Below, piece after piece: positions 10,732 through 22,278 of a stretch of DNA of 64,000 nucleotides. The notes under the pieces were generated by a model that did not search any database, was not told the origin of the DNA, and worked only from the letters and a program-made list of their open reading frames with translations. Positions within the stretch are counted from its first letter, which is position 1; each line of letters opens with the position of its first letter. Source of the stretch: Aporrectodea caliginosa. Taxonomy: Eukaryota > Annelida > Clitellata > Crassiclitellata > Lumbricidae. Both the position numbers and the translations under genes were made by a program. The stretch covers positions 3,890,822 through 3,954,821 of the forward strand of contig JACEVL010000019.1 in the NCBI GenBank assembly GCA_020284085.1, given 5' to 3'.

Positions 10732-12399
10732 AGATCGGGAAAGAAAAGGAGAGGAGTGTCTTGTATCGCCCAAAAATGTCCCAAAGTTAGCCTACAGTGA
10801 TTTAATGGCTGACTTTATTACATTTTTCTGTTTGTTTATGCAATAGTATCACTGTTTTCATCGTAGAGAAACTGTCGTTGGAAGCATTATTATCCTAAAT
10901 ATGAATAATAAAGTTTCTGATTGCATATTCTTTCTGTTATGTCATATACGCCCGGCGTGATCGCCGGTAGAAATGAGCTACGTCCAAAATTCCAGGTCGG
11001 GACGTACGTACGTCCTGTTTTTGGACACTAACGGAAACACTGCCTTCAGCTAATTAAAAAAAACATGCCGTTAGGACAGAACACAGACAAAAGAGGTGTG
11101 TGCTGAAGCAAGTGGGCATAGGCCTAAGACAAGAACTGGATTTCAGATGAACTTCCTTCATTAAAAGAAGAAATGTTGATCGTCATAGGGAGTCAGAAGT
11201 TTGTTCCCAGTGCCAAGGTTGTGGGATTGAAATGACACTCCTATTTGTAGTTTTGTCATAGGGGCAAGATTGGGCAAGATGCTCACTTTCCTGGCAATTT
11301 TCTCGACTAAATAGTCATAAATTGCGTTGTAATTTGATGATAATAAATGGATGTCAAAGAGTGTATTTCCTCTTCATTCCATTTTTATTTTTACTATATT
11401 AGTAAACACTAGGTAACATTAATCTACAACAATTATTTTATTTTTTATAAGTTTGGTTTTATAAGAAATGGAGAAATTAAACAAATCTTTTCAAATTTTA
11501 TATGTAAACATTAAATCCATGCTGACAAAAACTACACAATTTAGAAAGTAAACTTTGTAAGTATAGAGCCTAGCCTACTTAATTAAAAATTGTACTAATT
11601 TTCTTATAATTATAACGACTTGATATGGAGTCATATCAGGCAGTTTATCAGTGAATCGGAGATTACTGTGTACAGAGACAACATTTCGCATTTTAGATAA
11701 CTCAGAAATTCAGATAACTTATAAATTCTATTTCTTGTACTGTGCTATTTATTTCTCAAATGATGACATTAAATAGTGAGGTAAATTAGCTGAATCCTTG
11801 AAGGTACGGAGACAACGTAAGGAACATCAGACAACAATAAAATTAAACAAATAATAACATACAATAAATATATAAATAAAGTTACCTACAAAAAATATAA
11901 AAAAAAACGGTAAAAAAGTGACGAAAATAAAAACAACAAAAAACTTTTTTACAACTATGCTTGCAATGACTAAACACAACATCCTATACTTAAACCTACG
12001 AAAATTTATGCTAATTAGTTTTCACTACTTAATACATCATGAATGCAATGACAATAGACTAAGTTTCCATAGTCTAAAATAGTGTCATAAAATGATGCAC
12101 AACTAAGCACTGTTAAATAGCTAGTCCAACATAAGTATTTGTGCAACTAAATTTAATATTTAATACTAAAGTTTTAAATAAATCAATCGATCAATATTCG
12201 CTTATATCATTATAGAATGGAGAATGACATAGATGCATTTCTGTTTACAAGTAAATAGATTCAGCGTCAGATTAAATACAGAATATCTGGGTTGTCTATG
12301 GTCTTGTGACCAGGGTTGATACAATTATGTTTCTGAAAAGGACTCTTGTAAAGTAATTTCAGTCATCCTTGCAACGGAGGGTGAAGTTGTGTGGTCGTG
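10732..12399. other. AT-rich intergenic stretch
   Basis: No gene recognised. It contains the repeat at 10945-11050 and, at 11940-12180, a diverged copy of the sequence at 26090-26360. TAGGCCTA occurs at 11119 and TAGCCTA near 11569. Confidence 0.45.
10945..11050 (-). repeat. Dispersed repeat with GGACGTA motifs
   Basis: The reverse complement shares GACCTGGAATTTTGGACGTA-like sequence and GTAGCTCATT with 47525-47660 and 60067-60200. The family and termini are undefined. Confidence 0.5.
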
Positions 12400-13215
12400 G
12401 CAGGAGACGATAACTGTTTTTATCTGGTAGTGGAAAACAATTCTCCGAGAAGACGGTCGGAATCGGGGCAGATGGTTCGGAACAGTCCTTCATCGGCAGC
12501 CGCAGCAGCAGCCATCGTCGCCAATCCCTTGCTGTCCACTATATGTGTTTCATGCGGTTGATGAGGCTGTCGATTTTGTCTCTTTTCTCGAAGCTGGCAT
12601 AACCACAACATGAACGGAGAGGCGTACAGGGTGCGGGCGAGCGCGGTAGCCTTTACCAACTCGTAGAGAGCCTTGTCAGAGAGGCAGAGAGCGCAGGATC
12701 CCCAGAGCATATAAAGATGAAGAGGCAGATGCGAGAAGTCGCTGAGAACGTAGTCCATTCTGAGGGCAGAGGTAAGTGTGACTCCAAGAACGCGCATCGA
12801 TATCTCAGGTCCTGGTATAATCGTTGGAATGTCCATGGTCCCAAGGATCTTCCGCACAACCAGCATCTCCCTCGTTGCGAGCGGTTACGTCGCCGGTTGT
12901 TATCATTATACGCAAAGTTTGGATCCTGTAGACGTAACGGTCACAGAGCGGAGTGGATAGTATCTTGCAAGAAATGCTTCCATTTCTTCATTGAATTCAT
13001 TATAGGCGTCTTGGTGGTCGTCAATAATTCTTTCTGAGTGGGACGTGTCATATTTCGCTAGGTCACGTAGTAGAAGGGTGAGTTAGGTGAGCGTCTGCGG
13101 TAAGTCTCCTTCGCTGATCCCTTGGTCTTGTCCATTACACCGCGTGTGGTAGTGGCGATTATGGCCTTGTGGTCAGTGCGAATGGTTGAGGTGAAACAAA
13201 TCCGGTTCGGATACC
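12400..13215 (-). pseudogene. LINE relic: endonuclease end fused to RT C-terminus
   Basis: On the minus strand, 13215-13080 encodes IRTDHKAIIATTT, the SDH-type end of an endonuclease domain, then a linker region. The open frame at 12420-12866 then encodes a reverse transcriptase C-terminal region (VLGVTLTSALRMD, VKATALARTLYASPFM, then FRTICPDSDRLLG). The catalytic RT core between them is missing. The element is therefore an internally deleted, frame-broken jockey/CR1-type LINE copy. Confidence 0.7.
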
Positions 13216-13233
13216 ATAAACATGTTCAAGATA

Positions 13234-13591
13234 TTATATCCGCGGGCTAGTGTGAATAGCATCCTTATGCGTTTTCACCAGGTCAGCAACTAAGTCGTCG
13301 GGTGGAGAAAATCTATGCTTGGAAATATGTTCTAGAAATTCGTTCTCTGTTTCAAACAAATCGTCGCAAATACCACATCTACAAAATTTTAGAAAAAGAC
13401 GCTTTGCATCCTTTGGGGAGTTGAATTTGCTAATATTCAGACGGTCTCCATCTCTAATTTTCGGCAAATATCCTGCAATTCCGCATGATCCGAATATATT
13501 TTCTTTGAGAAACGTTCACCTGGTTTACCAACAATATAATGAAATGATTAGATAGGTTAGCTATGAGATAGGTTAGCGATTACTTCACGTC
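13234..13591 (-). pseudogene. C-terminal domain of zinc-finger locus 2, out of frame
   Basis: The minus-strand frame at 13234-13467 encodes PKIRDGDRLNISKFNSP and then a C-x2-C-x12-H-x3-H unit (CGICDDLF...EHISKH) with SPPDDLVADL, clearly the conserved tail of the family. Between it and the finger array (13468-13591) the expected intervening sequence is present, but in a shifted frame with stops. The tail is therefore cut off from the finger ORF unless an intron removes the lesion; no convincing splice pair was found. Confidence 0.75.
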
Positions 13592-14809
13592 TCATTTTAC
13601 GACCCTGTAACTGTGCCCCTCGATGAAGTTTAAACTGATTCGCTGAAGAACTACTTGTGGTAAAAGGTTTATTGCTCGTATGTTTTTCTCAGTTGCATGA
13701 GTTCTTCTGTGTTTCTTTAGAGTTCCAATTCGTGCAAATCCTTCATTACAAACCTCACACGTGTATGGTTTTTCTCCTGTATGAGTTCTCATATGACATC
13801 TTAGAGAACTGCCTACTGTAAATTGTATCTGACATAAGTGGCACATGTATGGTTTTTCACCAGTATGGGTTCTCATGTGCGTTTTCAGATTACTACCTTG
13901 ACTAAATGATTTTTGACATACCGTGCACCTGTATGGTTTCTCGCCTGTATGGATTCTCATGTGCTTTTTCAGACTACCACTTTGATTAAATGATTGCTGA
14001 CATAACTGGCACCTGTATTGTTTTTCTCCAGTATGGGTTGTCATGTGTTTTTTCAGAGTATTGCCCCTAGCAAATGACTTCTGACATATATGGCACCAGT
14101 ATGGTTTTTCACCAGTATGGATTCTCATATGAGTTTTCAGAGCAATACCTTGAGTAAATGATTGTTGACATAACTGGCACATGTATTTTTTTTCGCCAGT
14201 GTGGGTACTCATGTGCCTTTTCAGATGAGCAGCTTCAGCATATGATTCCTGACATAACTGGCATCTGTACGGTTTTTCTCCTGTATGAGTTCTCATATGA
14301 CATTTTAGAGAACTGCTTACTGTAAATCGTTTATGACAAAACTGGCACATGAATGGTTTTTCGCCAGTATGGGTTCTCATGTGTGTTTTCAGAGAACTAT
14401 CTTGATTAAATGATTTCTGACATAACAGGCACCTGTATGGCTTTTCACCAGTATGGGTTCTCATGTGTTTATTCAGAGTACTAGAAACATTAAATGATTT
14501 ATTACATAGTTGGCAAGTGTATGGTTTTTCGCCAGTATGGATTCTCATATGCACCATCAAGCCATCAGATCTATTAAATGATTTATCACACAACTGACAT
14601 TTGCATGGTTTCTCCCCAGTATGGGTTCTGATGTGTATTTTCAGATAACCACCTTGAGCAAATGCTTTCTGACATAGCTGGCACCTGTATGGTTTTTCGC
14701 CCGTATGGGTTCTCATGTGGACTTTCAGATAACCACCATCTTTAAATGATTTCTGACATAGATTGCACCTGTTTTGGTTTTCTTCCATATTGGTTCTTGT
14801 ATTCGCCAT
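13592..14809 (-). CDS. C2H2 zinc-finger protein, 13 tandem fingers (locus 2)
   Basis: Starting at ATG 14809 ([11 protein letters not shown], a start shared with the other loci), the frame runs ~405 residues through 13 complete C2H2 fingers with TGEKPY linkers. All zinc ligands are present by eye. Finger sequences are more diverse than in loci 1 and 4, and the helices differ from each other, so this array has not been homogenised recently. The frame ends at 13592 in a shifted C-terminal tail, so the conserved terminal unit (13234-13467) is not translated in this frame. It probably acts, if at all, as a nuclear DNA-binding protein. It lies convergent with locus 1 on the opposite strand. Confidence 0.85.
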   Translation of the reverse strand: MANTRTNMEENQNRCNLCQKSFKDGGYLKVHMRTHTGEKPYRCQLCQKAFAQGGYLKIHIRTHTGEKPCKCQLCDKSFNRSDGLMVHMRIHTGEKPYTCQLCNKSFNVSSTLNKHMRTHTGEKPYRCLLCQKSFNQDSSLKTHMRTHTGEKPFMCQFCHKRFTVSSSLKCHMRTHTGEKPYRCQLCQESYAEAAHLKRHMSTHTGEKKYMCQLCQQSFTQGIALKTHMRIHTGEKPYWCHICQKSFARGNTLKKHMTTHTGEKQYRCQLCQQSFNQSGSLKKHMRIHTGEKPYRCTVCQKSFSQGSNLKTHMRTHTGEKPYMCHLCQIQFTVGSSLRCHMRTHTGEKPYTCEVCNEGFARIGTLKKHRRTHATEKNIRAINLLPQVVLQRISLNFIEGHSYRVVK

Positions 14810-14821
14810 CAGTCTACTCAC

Positions 14822-16030
14822 GTAATTGATAATTTTACTTTTTTCAGCAGTACGGATTCTCCAGTATGGGATCTTTCTGTAATAATTAACATTAACAACT
14901 GTGTTGTTTTATGTTCATTCTCGTATGCGCCTTTCCAATCACCAGCTTCCAGATTCCAGAAAAGTTTGAATTTGTATGGCTTTTGAAACGCTTTTCGTAT
15001 GCTTCATTTGTCAGTTGTAGTTACTTTCGAGTAAAGGAAGAAATAATCACACAGAAACGCTGTATGACGAAATACTTCAGCTATCCAACCAATGTATTAT
15101 AGAACACCTTTATGTTATATAGTTCAGTATGATGTTAATTGAAGATGAACTAGTTGACCATAGTGAAAGTTGTGCTGAAATAAATCCACTGTAATCTCCT
15201 TGCAACTGAATGTTGAAAGTCAATCAGAATGGAGCATGTTTTCTTCATGTACTTGCTAAAAATTAGAACAAATTCAAGTTTAATATGTTTTAAAATATTA
15301 CATAGAACTTAATTTAACTGCTTCTCATTAGAGTAGAAAAACTGTTATCCATTTGTACTCGAACGACTAGTCAGTAATATAGTGAGAAGGCACAGTTTCA
15401 AGAATTCAATAAATAATTTTCTGCAAAGATGTTGACCTGCTTTTAACCCTTTATGTTACATCTCAATCAGAAAACAGAATAACCAGAAACATGGAGTTAG
15501 AAGCACACTACGTTGTGAAAAAGGTCAGCTAAAGCATGTCAATTCTAAACAGACTTGGATTGTCTCGAGACACTGTCACGGCCTCGAGACTGGTTTTTTG
15601 CTGTCTCAGTGTCGGTCTTGGACCCCACTGTCTCGGTGTCGGTCTCGATGTCATTTCTTAACTTTTAGAAACTGTCTCGAAGCGAAAATCTTGCTCTCTC
15701 TTGTATGCAAACTGTCTTTAGTTCTGAACTTCTGACATTATCGCGCTATGAAATTGCCGAACGGATAAATAGTTAATCGGAAGTGCCAAACAAACCCCAA
15801 GTTTAGAAAAGCGGTGTTTCTGTGTTAGCAGATATTGAAAAGAGCATTTTAAGTTTCTACTTTATTACTTTATTTCAATTTTCTATTTCTATCAGCGCAG
15901 TATCTTAAAATGTCTCATAAAGAATCTGAAATAGTGCAATTGGCATTCACGCATTTTTAAATCAACGAAAAACGAAATAAATGGCATGCTGTCTGCCGCC
16001 GGTGTAAGCTAACATAATCGAAACGCTAGT
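14822..16030. other. Upstream flank of locus 2; includes tandem TGTCTCG-type repeats
   Basis: About 15000-15440 resembles the 5' flanks of loci 1 and 4, consistent with duplication of whole genes plus promoters. At 15555-15685 there are repeated GTCTCG/GTCTCGG words of unknown origin. No protein was recognised. Confidence 0.5.
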
Positions 16031-16075
16031 TTATCAAGGTGAGTGATGTGGCTAATTGTGGCTTATATCGCTAAT

Positions 16076-16463
16076 GGTAAACGTGTAGTTTAGCGTCGTA
16101 AATTATCCGCCACTGCATGGGTTTTAGCGTTGGTCGTAAACAAGTTGGATTGATGAAACAAATGCTTGCTAAATAGAAGTCGGATTGATGAAAATAATTT
16201 ATCCTTAAATCGAAGTGGGGCTGATGAAAAGAATCTTGCTTAAATAGAAGCTGGATTGATGGAAAATAATTCTTAATTAAATAAAAGTTGTATTGATGAA
16301 AAATAATTCCTGCTTAAATAGAAGCTGGACTGATGAAACGAATTTTTGCCTAATGGAAGCTGGATCGATGAAAATGATTCTCGCCAAAGTAGAAGTTGGA
16401 CTGATGAAAAACAACAGTGCTACAACGGGCGAATAATTTACAACGCTAAACTACACGTTTACC
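16076..16463. mobile_element. Inverted-repeat element with ~38 bp minisatellite, copy 1
   Basis: GGTAAACGTGTAGTTTAGCG at 16076 is matched in inverted orientation by CGCTAAACTACACGTTTACC ending at 16463. Between them lie about eight units of a degenerate repeat around AAATAGAAGCTGGATTGATG. Related elements are at 25395-25824 and 41483-41972. Sequence after 16463 (about 16495-16530 and 17625-17690) is also shared with the interior of the 41483 copy, so this copy may be a rearranged or larger version. No target duplication was seen here. Confidence 0.7.
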
Positions 16464-16541
16464 AAAATGTCTTCGTGAAATGGAAGCAGGATTGATGATA
16501 GTTATCATGGACATAGGTAGACTGCTTACTTATTATTATTA

Positions 16542-16871
16542 GGATAAATCTTCTGCGGCGGAAAATTCCGCCTCAGAAGTAATATTTTCGACACAATTCT
16601 GCGGCGGAATCCCTTTGCGCATGCGTAACCTTTCGGCCCATGCGCATTGCTCAGAATGCGTTTCGTCCTATAAATTGGTGTGGTGAGGGTCGGTTAGGGT
16701 CAGGTTTGGCCTCGTGAGTGTCGGTTAGGGTCAGGTTAAGCGCTGTGACGGTCGGTTAGGTCAGTGTTAGGGTTAGAGTTGTTTTTAGATAAAATGTCAA
16801 AACAAATTCCGCCGCAGAAGTAAATTTTCGCGGGTTGCGTGGCGGCATTTTCCGCCGCAGAAGCACCACGC
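16542..16871. mobile_element. MITE with 9-bp target duplication, copy 1
   Basis: The element begins GGATAAATCTTCTGCGGCGG and ends CCGCCGCAGAAGCACCACGC; the two ends form an inverted repeat from the CTTCTGCGGCGGAAAAT core inward. It is flanked by TTATTATTA on both sides (16533-16541, 16872-16880). It contains several TTAGGGT words. A second copy at 23986-24283 has its own 9-bp duplication. No coding capacity. A 9-bp duplication is typical of Mutator-like elements, but the superfamily is inferred from duplication length only. Confidence 0.85.
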
Positions 16872-16880
16872 TTATTATTA

Positions 16881-17572
16881 TTATTAGACTGTCATTTGTA
16901 GCGCGCGTAAACAAAATGGAAATCTTGCACGAACGCGCGTAACAAAGAAAAAAAGATTAAGAAAAATATGTCTGTGCTGGTCTCATGATGTTAAATGTCG
17001 TTTTGTGAAGACCATTTGTCGGTTGGATAACATTGTTCACTAGAAGAGTCACCGGTGGCAGACTCACGCAAACACGCTACACCCAACCAACAGATTCCCA
17101 ACTAGTTTATAGGTCACACCCGTTCGGAGTTTCTGCGGCAATGATGATTTAATGTCGAGTGATGAAATTTTCGTCCGGAGATCCCTTGGTCCATCCCGGA
17201 TAGATCCGCGCACAGAAAAGGCATCGGTTGGTCATCGAGCGGTTGATGATGTTTCCGCGATTGGCAACTGGCTCCTCTCCAAGACCCGCTCCGCCATTTT
17301 TTCCTCCGTGTCGAAAGTTGAGCGACGATGTCAGACGGCGTAAGTAGGTCAGTTGGATGAACCCTGTGTCCCCTCGAGCTGTAGATGGACCGTTCCAGCC
17401 ATGGAGAAGTTGAGACTCGCAACAAAACCGTTCAAAACGCAGTATCACTGTGGCAGAGTTAAAAGAAAAAATCCGACACGCCGACTCAGCAAGCAGTAAT
17501 TATCCAAACGTGCGAGACCCATCGAACAAATGCTGCATTCCGACAAAGTAATCTGACAAAATGACAGAGACG
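16881..17572. other. Unassigned stretch with short minus-strand frames
   Basis: Minus-strand frames at 17114-17448 overlap in two phases and look like a decayed coding remnant, but I recognise no family. Sequence at 17625-17690 shares words with the interior of the 41483 element. Confidence 0.35.
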
Positions 17573-17605
17573 GCATGTCAGCAGCCAACATGGCTGCTGA
17601 CATGC
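17573..17605. other. Perfect 15-bp hairpin with 3-nt loop
   Basis: GCATGTCAGCAGCCA at 17573-17587 is followed by ACA and then its exact complement at 17591-17605. It is not inside a recognised gene or element end. Confidence 0.85.
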
Positions 17606-18364
17606 GCACTAGTAAGAACTTACCAACGTGAAGTACGGTATTGAAGACATTCAAATAATAATTAGGAACCTAAAACACCGGATAACCAAAATGAGTTTGT
17701 CTACTAAAATTACTAATATGCCTACAGAGTTCAGAATCTTACCGGGTTTGGCAGTAAATGGAATTTCCACATAATCTGGTTCTTACAAACATCAGCACAA
17801 AATGGCGAACCAGCAAAATGTTTCACTAAGATGACCACGAAGCTGAATTTTTTGAAAGTAGCCTATATCAAGTCATCTAGCGAACATATTTTAACGGGTT
17901 CAAAACTATGATTCCAAGAATACTATTTTATTATTGACAGTCCTATTTCCAGAATTGCTATTTTGACAATACTAGGAAGAAAGAAGTGAACAGACTATTC
18001 GCGAGCTGGCTCATAATTTAACGCATTAGCGCAATATGCAAGTAGACATACGTTCAGGTCACACGACAACTGGTATCTTGAACATCATTCAAAACCATAA
18101 GCTGATATGTTGCATGGCTTCTTACCACATCTTTGTTTACAAACTGATATAATTATTATCAACTTGTGAGATGGTATTTTGAGGACATTGGTTGACTTGC
18201 CATGTCTGCCTCATATAAAAGTCCACTCTTTACACTTCCTTGTGTTTGGTATGCTGGCGCTATATGAACTGACCCAGAAATGTATACAGATACATGTATG
18301 TAAAGTTTAAATCAGATTTAGAAATGTGCTATTTTGGCAAAAAAAACCCACATTATGTGCCTTT
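17606..18364. other. No gene recognised
   Basis: Apart from words shared with the minisatellite elements at 17625-17690, nothing recognisable. Confidence 0.35.
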
Positions 18365-18377
18365 GCATAGTAAAGTG

Positions 18378-19850
18378 TAGACCTGGGAGTGACTTTGGTC
18401 AGCCAATCTGACCCCACTTGACCCTAAAGTGACTTGAGGTCGACTTCAAGTCGACAACTTGGAGTCAAAACAACTTGACCCGACTTGGCAGAAAACAACC
18501 AACTTCCGACTTAAAGTCGACTTCTGACATGGTAATTACGATTACGCACGGCTAATAATACAAAAATGTCATGCCAATTTGCCTGGCAAGCATTAATTTC
18601 TTATACTAATGAGTAATGAGATCTTAACACCTGATGAATAAAATTGCTCATTAGGCCTATTTTAAGCTGCTTGTGTTTGTTCTTGAACAATTTTGTAATG
18701 CTTTAATGGGTTAACAGAAGAATATGCAGCGGACCGCGGACTGGTTGCACTGAATGGGGTGTTATAATGACACAGTTTAATTCTGTTGTCATAATTATTT
18801 GGCCACTAACGTCATTCAAATAGCAATGCATGCGTATCATCCCACACTACTACCACTCGCCGACAATAAAGTCGATCATTGTCTAATACAACAGTTTTTC
18901 CGTCTGCAAACGACTAATGCAGTGCACCAAAGTAGCGCAAAACGATCGATTGATTAGTATGAGATCCAGATTTCTTTGGGTCGAATTCACTGACGACTAA
19001 AAGTTAATTGATTTGCGCGCGTTCAGCTCTTGATAAGGCAGACGTGCTAACATTTATATTAACATTTCGATTCACCAGTTTTATGAAACGTAGGCTACAT
19101 GTGAGGCTTTAACATATAATAACTCATGATATAGATAAGTCGACACCGATAAAAATAAGTAGGCCTAACTAACTGCTTAGCCCAACCGCCGCAACCGGCG
19201 TCGATAATACAAAATAATATCGTAGTACCGTTCTGCGTTTTTGAATATTTCTTCTTACTCTTTCAAAATTTTAATGAGATGAAAATCAACTTTTATCTTC
19301 AACACTTCAATTCAGTGTACATCGTCAACATAAATCAATTATATTTCTTAACACTTCACTCTCAATATACAGCTCTATCTACAGTATTAAGACAACTGCA
19401 TTATTCAAATCGATTGTAATCAGCAATTTCTAACCTTTCCCGCGCTATTAGCACGTGCTCAGTACAAGCTATATTCAGTCAATGTTTACGTAAGACAAGC
19501 GGCGCTGACCGCCCGCTCAACTACATGTAGATCATGTTTATAAATAATTTATATACAAGTGTATTGTCATGACACAACCCAACACACAATAGGTCTTAAA
19601 AACGCTTGTTCACACTAAAAACACTATACAACTGCTTAAACGCCATCGTGGCCTCACGATCATTAGTGTGGCGCGATAAATTTAGATTTGTTTGTGTCCG
19701 AAGTCGGTTTAAGTCGACTTGTGTAGAAAACAACTTGAGGTCACTTTTCTGTGCAAATTCGACTTGGGGGTCAGTTGCGCTAAGCAGAAACGACTCGACT
19801 CGACTTGGGATGCCCAAGTCGACTGGGGTCGACTTATTGGGGTCGACTTC
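18378..19850. mobile_element. Inserted element flanked by a 13-bp direct repeat
   Basis: GCATAGTAAAGTG occurs at 18365-18377 and again at 19851-19863, bracketing a 1.47 kb stretch. Both ends of the stretch are rich in AAGTCGACTT-type words in both orientations (18430-18530 and 19700-19850), a foldback-like layout. No transposase was recognised inside. The 13-bp duplication is long for most DNA transposons, so the class is unresolved. Confidence 0.6.
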
Positions 19851-20027
19851 GCATAGTAAAGTGCTGCACATAAACTCTGGAATATGTGCAGCATCTGGAG
19901 CATACTTTTAGTCATCTATTTGATTATGTTCCCACTGAATGAAGTGATGCCTCTGGCTGAGAAGGCTTAAAATATGCTATCTTGAAGCTGGGGCATTTTG
20001 CTGCTTTTAGCCACAAGATGAACAATG

Positions 20028-20347
20028 CACGGACATCTTAGACCTTATCCTGTGATGTGATGCCTGTCAAGTTAACCGCGTGGAATATTCTTTGTCTGGA
20101 TTATTTTAACACCTACTAATTATCACCTCCTCATGGCAGCCGCCATGTGGTTGGTAACAACTAAAAACGGAGAGTCCAGATCCGAATTTCCACGCACTTC
20201 TCCTGTAAGCCTTCAGAAATGGATCTGTCAGGTCAACCGCATGGAATATTCTTGTTTCGGACGATTTGAACCGTCGATGATTTGAACAACATCTACAATC
20301 ATCTCCTCATGGCAGCCGCCACGTGTTTGGTAACAACTAAGAACGGA
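20028..20347 (+). repeat. Tandem ~165 bp repeat, proximal part
   Basis: Two related units share AACCGCGTGGAATATTCTT, CTCCTCATGGCAGCCGCC, TTTGGTAACAACTAA and CGAATTTCCACGC words. The same units continue at 24855-25190 after the 4.5 kb insertion. This shows that the array was split by that element. Confidence 0.8.
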
Positions 20348-20554
20348 CCCAGCCAACACACACACACGGGAACCAGACGGTTACCATACGGTTTGTCATA
20401 CGGGACCCGGACGGGATACCCGGCGGGTTTTTGTCCGCGGTTTTGAGACGGGACCCATACGGGATAGCCCGCCGGGCATCCCAGTTCATTCCCAGATGAA
20501 TTAAAAGTGATTCCAGTTCTATTCTATTCTATTCCAGTATGCATTTTACACTTC

Positions 20555-20849
20555 ATTACACTTCAAATTACACGAATATTGTAATTGAATTACACTTACT
20601 GCACTTAAAACGTAATTCAATTACAATTACAGAAATTGTAATTCAATTACATGTATTTCAATTACTTAACAGCAGTGATTGCTTTAGCTATAGTACAGTA
20701 AGCTGTGCTAAATAGCTAAAGCAATCAGTGTTGTTCAGTAATTGAAATACATGTAATTGAATTACAATTTCTGTAATTGTAATTGAATTACTTTTTAAGT
20801 CCAGTAATTGTAATTCAATTACAATATTCATGTAATCTGAAGTGTAAAT
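20555..20849. repeat. Large palindrome (~140-bp arms)
   Basis: The arms read ATTACACTTCAAATTACA... at 20555 and its near complement ending at about 20849, centred near 20702 in AGCTATAGTACAGTAAGCTG. The arms are dominated by TGTAATTGAATTACA words. It lies just inside the left end of the 4.5 kb element and would extrude a long hairpin. Confidence 0.85.
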
Positions 20850-21179
20850 TACGAATTACTTTGATAAAGTCGGCAACAATGCCAGCCTGCCGGGTTGACC
20901 TGGGCCACCCCTTTAATTGACTGGATGTTTCAGTTTTACAAAATAACAGTAAATTAAAACTTCTAAAAAAATTCTAAATCATTTGCAAATTTTAAAGTAA
21001 TAATTGAAAATTAATTGGTAATTGAATTAAAATCAAAATATAATTGTAACTTAATTCCTACACAATCAAGTAATTGTAATTCAAATACAATGTTGTACAA
21101 GCATGTAATTGCAATTATGATTGAATTACACACAACACTGAAAACAATAAGCAACAATAACTTTACATGACACATCAAT

Positions 21180-21429
21180 TTAATAAAGGAAAAATAATCA
21201 GTCTGCTCTGCAATATCATTAAATTTTTTGTCAACAATGTCATAAGCAGTATTGGTCAACTTCTGATCGGTGGTGATAGACTCCGACTCGGTCTCTTTGA
21301 ATTGTGCCGATTTCAATAGCCGGTGACCTCCAGTGCTACGATCCCTAGCGTTACCAAACCACACAGCCAACGCGTCCACAACCAGTTTCTTCATACTGTC
21401 CTTGGTAGCAATATTTTGCCTTACAGCAC
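21180..21429 (-). pseudogene. DUF4806-like coding exon (C-terminal part)
   Basis: After an AG acceptor (complement of 21430-21431), one frame reads AVRQNIATKDSMKK, then ALAVWFGNARDRSTGGHR. From memory of the family this matches the end of DUF4806 domains (AVR.N..AT......W..NA.DR.GG). The 3' limit is uncertain; after about 21200 the frame becomes AT-rich and is unlikely to be coding. Together with 22081-22278 it suggests a split gene inside the 4.5 kb element. The linking middle part of the domain was not found. Confidence 0.5.
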
Positions 21430-22080
21430 CTGAATTTTCAAATATGAAACATTTAGATTAAAAATAACATGTTACAAAGAACAATAATTTGACGTGCTCT
21501 TATTTGTATTGTAAAATCATATTATTCCAACAATTCTGTCTAATATTAAATGGCAATATTTACAGACACTGCCTGGATTGTCTAATTTACAATGTTCAAG
21601 TTCAGAAAAGTCAAAACAATCTCGACTTTCTCTTAGCCTCAAAAATGCAACATGGTTTTAAGGGTTAATACACCGAATAAAGCACGGTTGGCAGAATATT
21701 GAATTTTTTATTTGAGACAAGCATAAATAGTCCCCATTGTTATTCACGAGTACTTGTATCTAAACAATTAAAAAGAAAAAGCAAATCAAAGCAGTTATAT
21801 TTCAACAAGAGACATTGAAAAGTCTTCAGATATTGCAATTTGACAAAAAAATTATAAACATGCTGGCCTTTAAGTTAAATGTCAATATTTTTCTTTAGAA
21901 ATATTTGCCATCAACACAAATAACTTAAGTACACATCATCTAACTTTATGGACACAAAGAAACAGAATTTAATACAACCTATAAACAGAAAGATAAAAAA
22001 TTGCATGCCCAGAAATTAACAGCAAATCATAAAAGAGGCTTTAAAAACCATTTAAACAGTAAAATGACTCACCAATACTT

Positions 22081-22278
22081 TTATTGTTGAAGTGTCTCCT
22101 CCACGCTCGTCAGATCCTCAGTTTCGATGGGAAATTGCACGCCCTCAGGCAGCTCCATTGCCACAAGTCCGCCTGCTGCATTCAGTTGCCTCGAAATCAA
22201 CAGCAGCATAGATGAATGTAGTTTCTGAGTTTGTTGCAGGTCCTCCAGACTGGCCAATATCTTTATCATCAGATCAAT
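22081..22278 (-). pseudogene. DUF4806-like coding exon (N-terminal part)
   Basis: The frame IKILASLEDLQQTQKLHSSM is followed by ELPEGVQFPIETEDLTSVEE, matching the LPEG..FPL.T.edL..LE start of DUF4806 domains. It is preceded by an AG acceptor (near 22279) and followed by a GTGAGT donor on the minus strand, but an in-frame TAA (near 22081) occurs before that donor. The exon is therefore either terminal or broken. DUF4806 has no established function that I know of. Confidence 0.5.
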
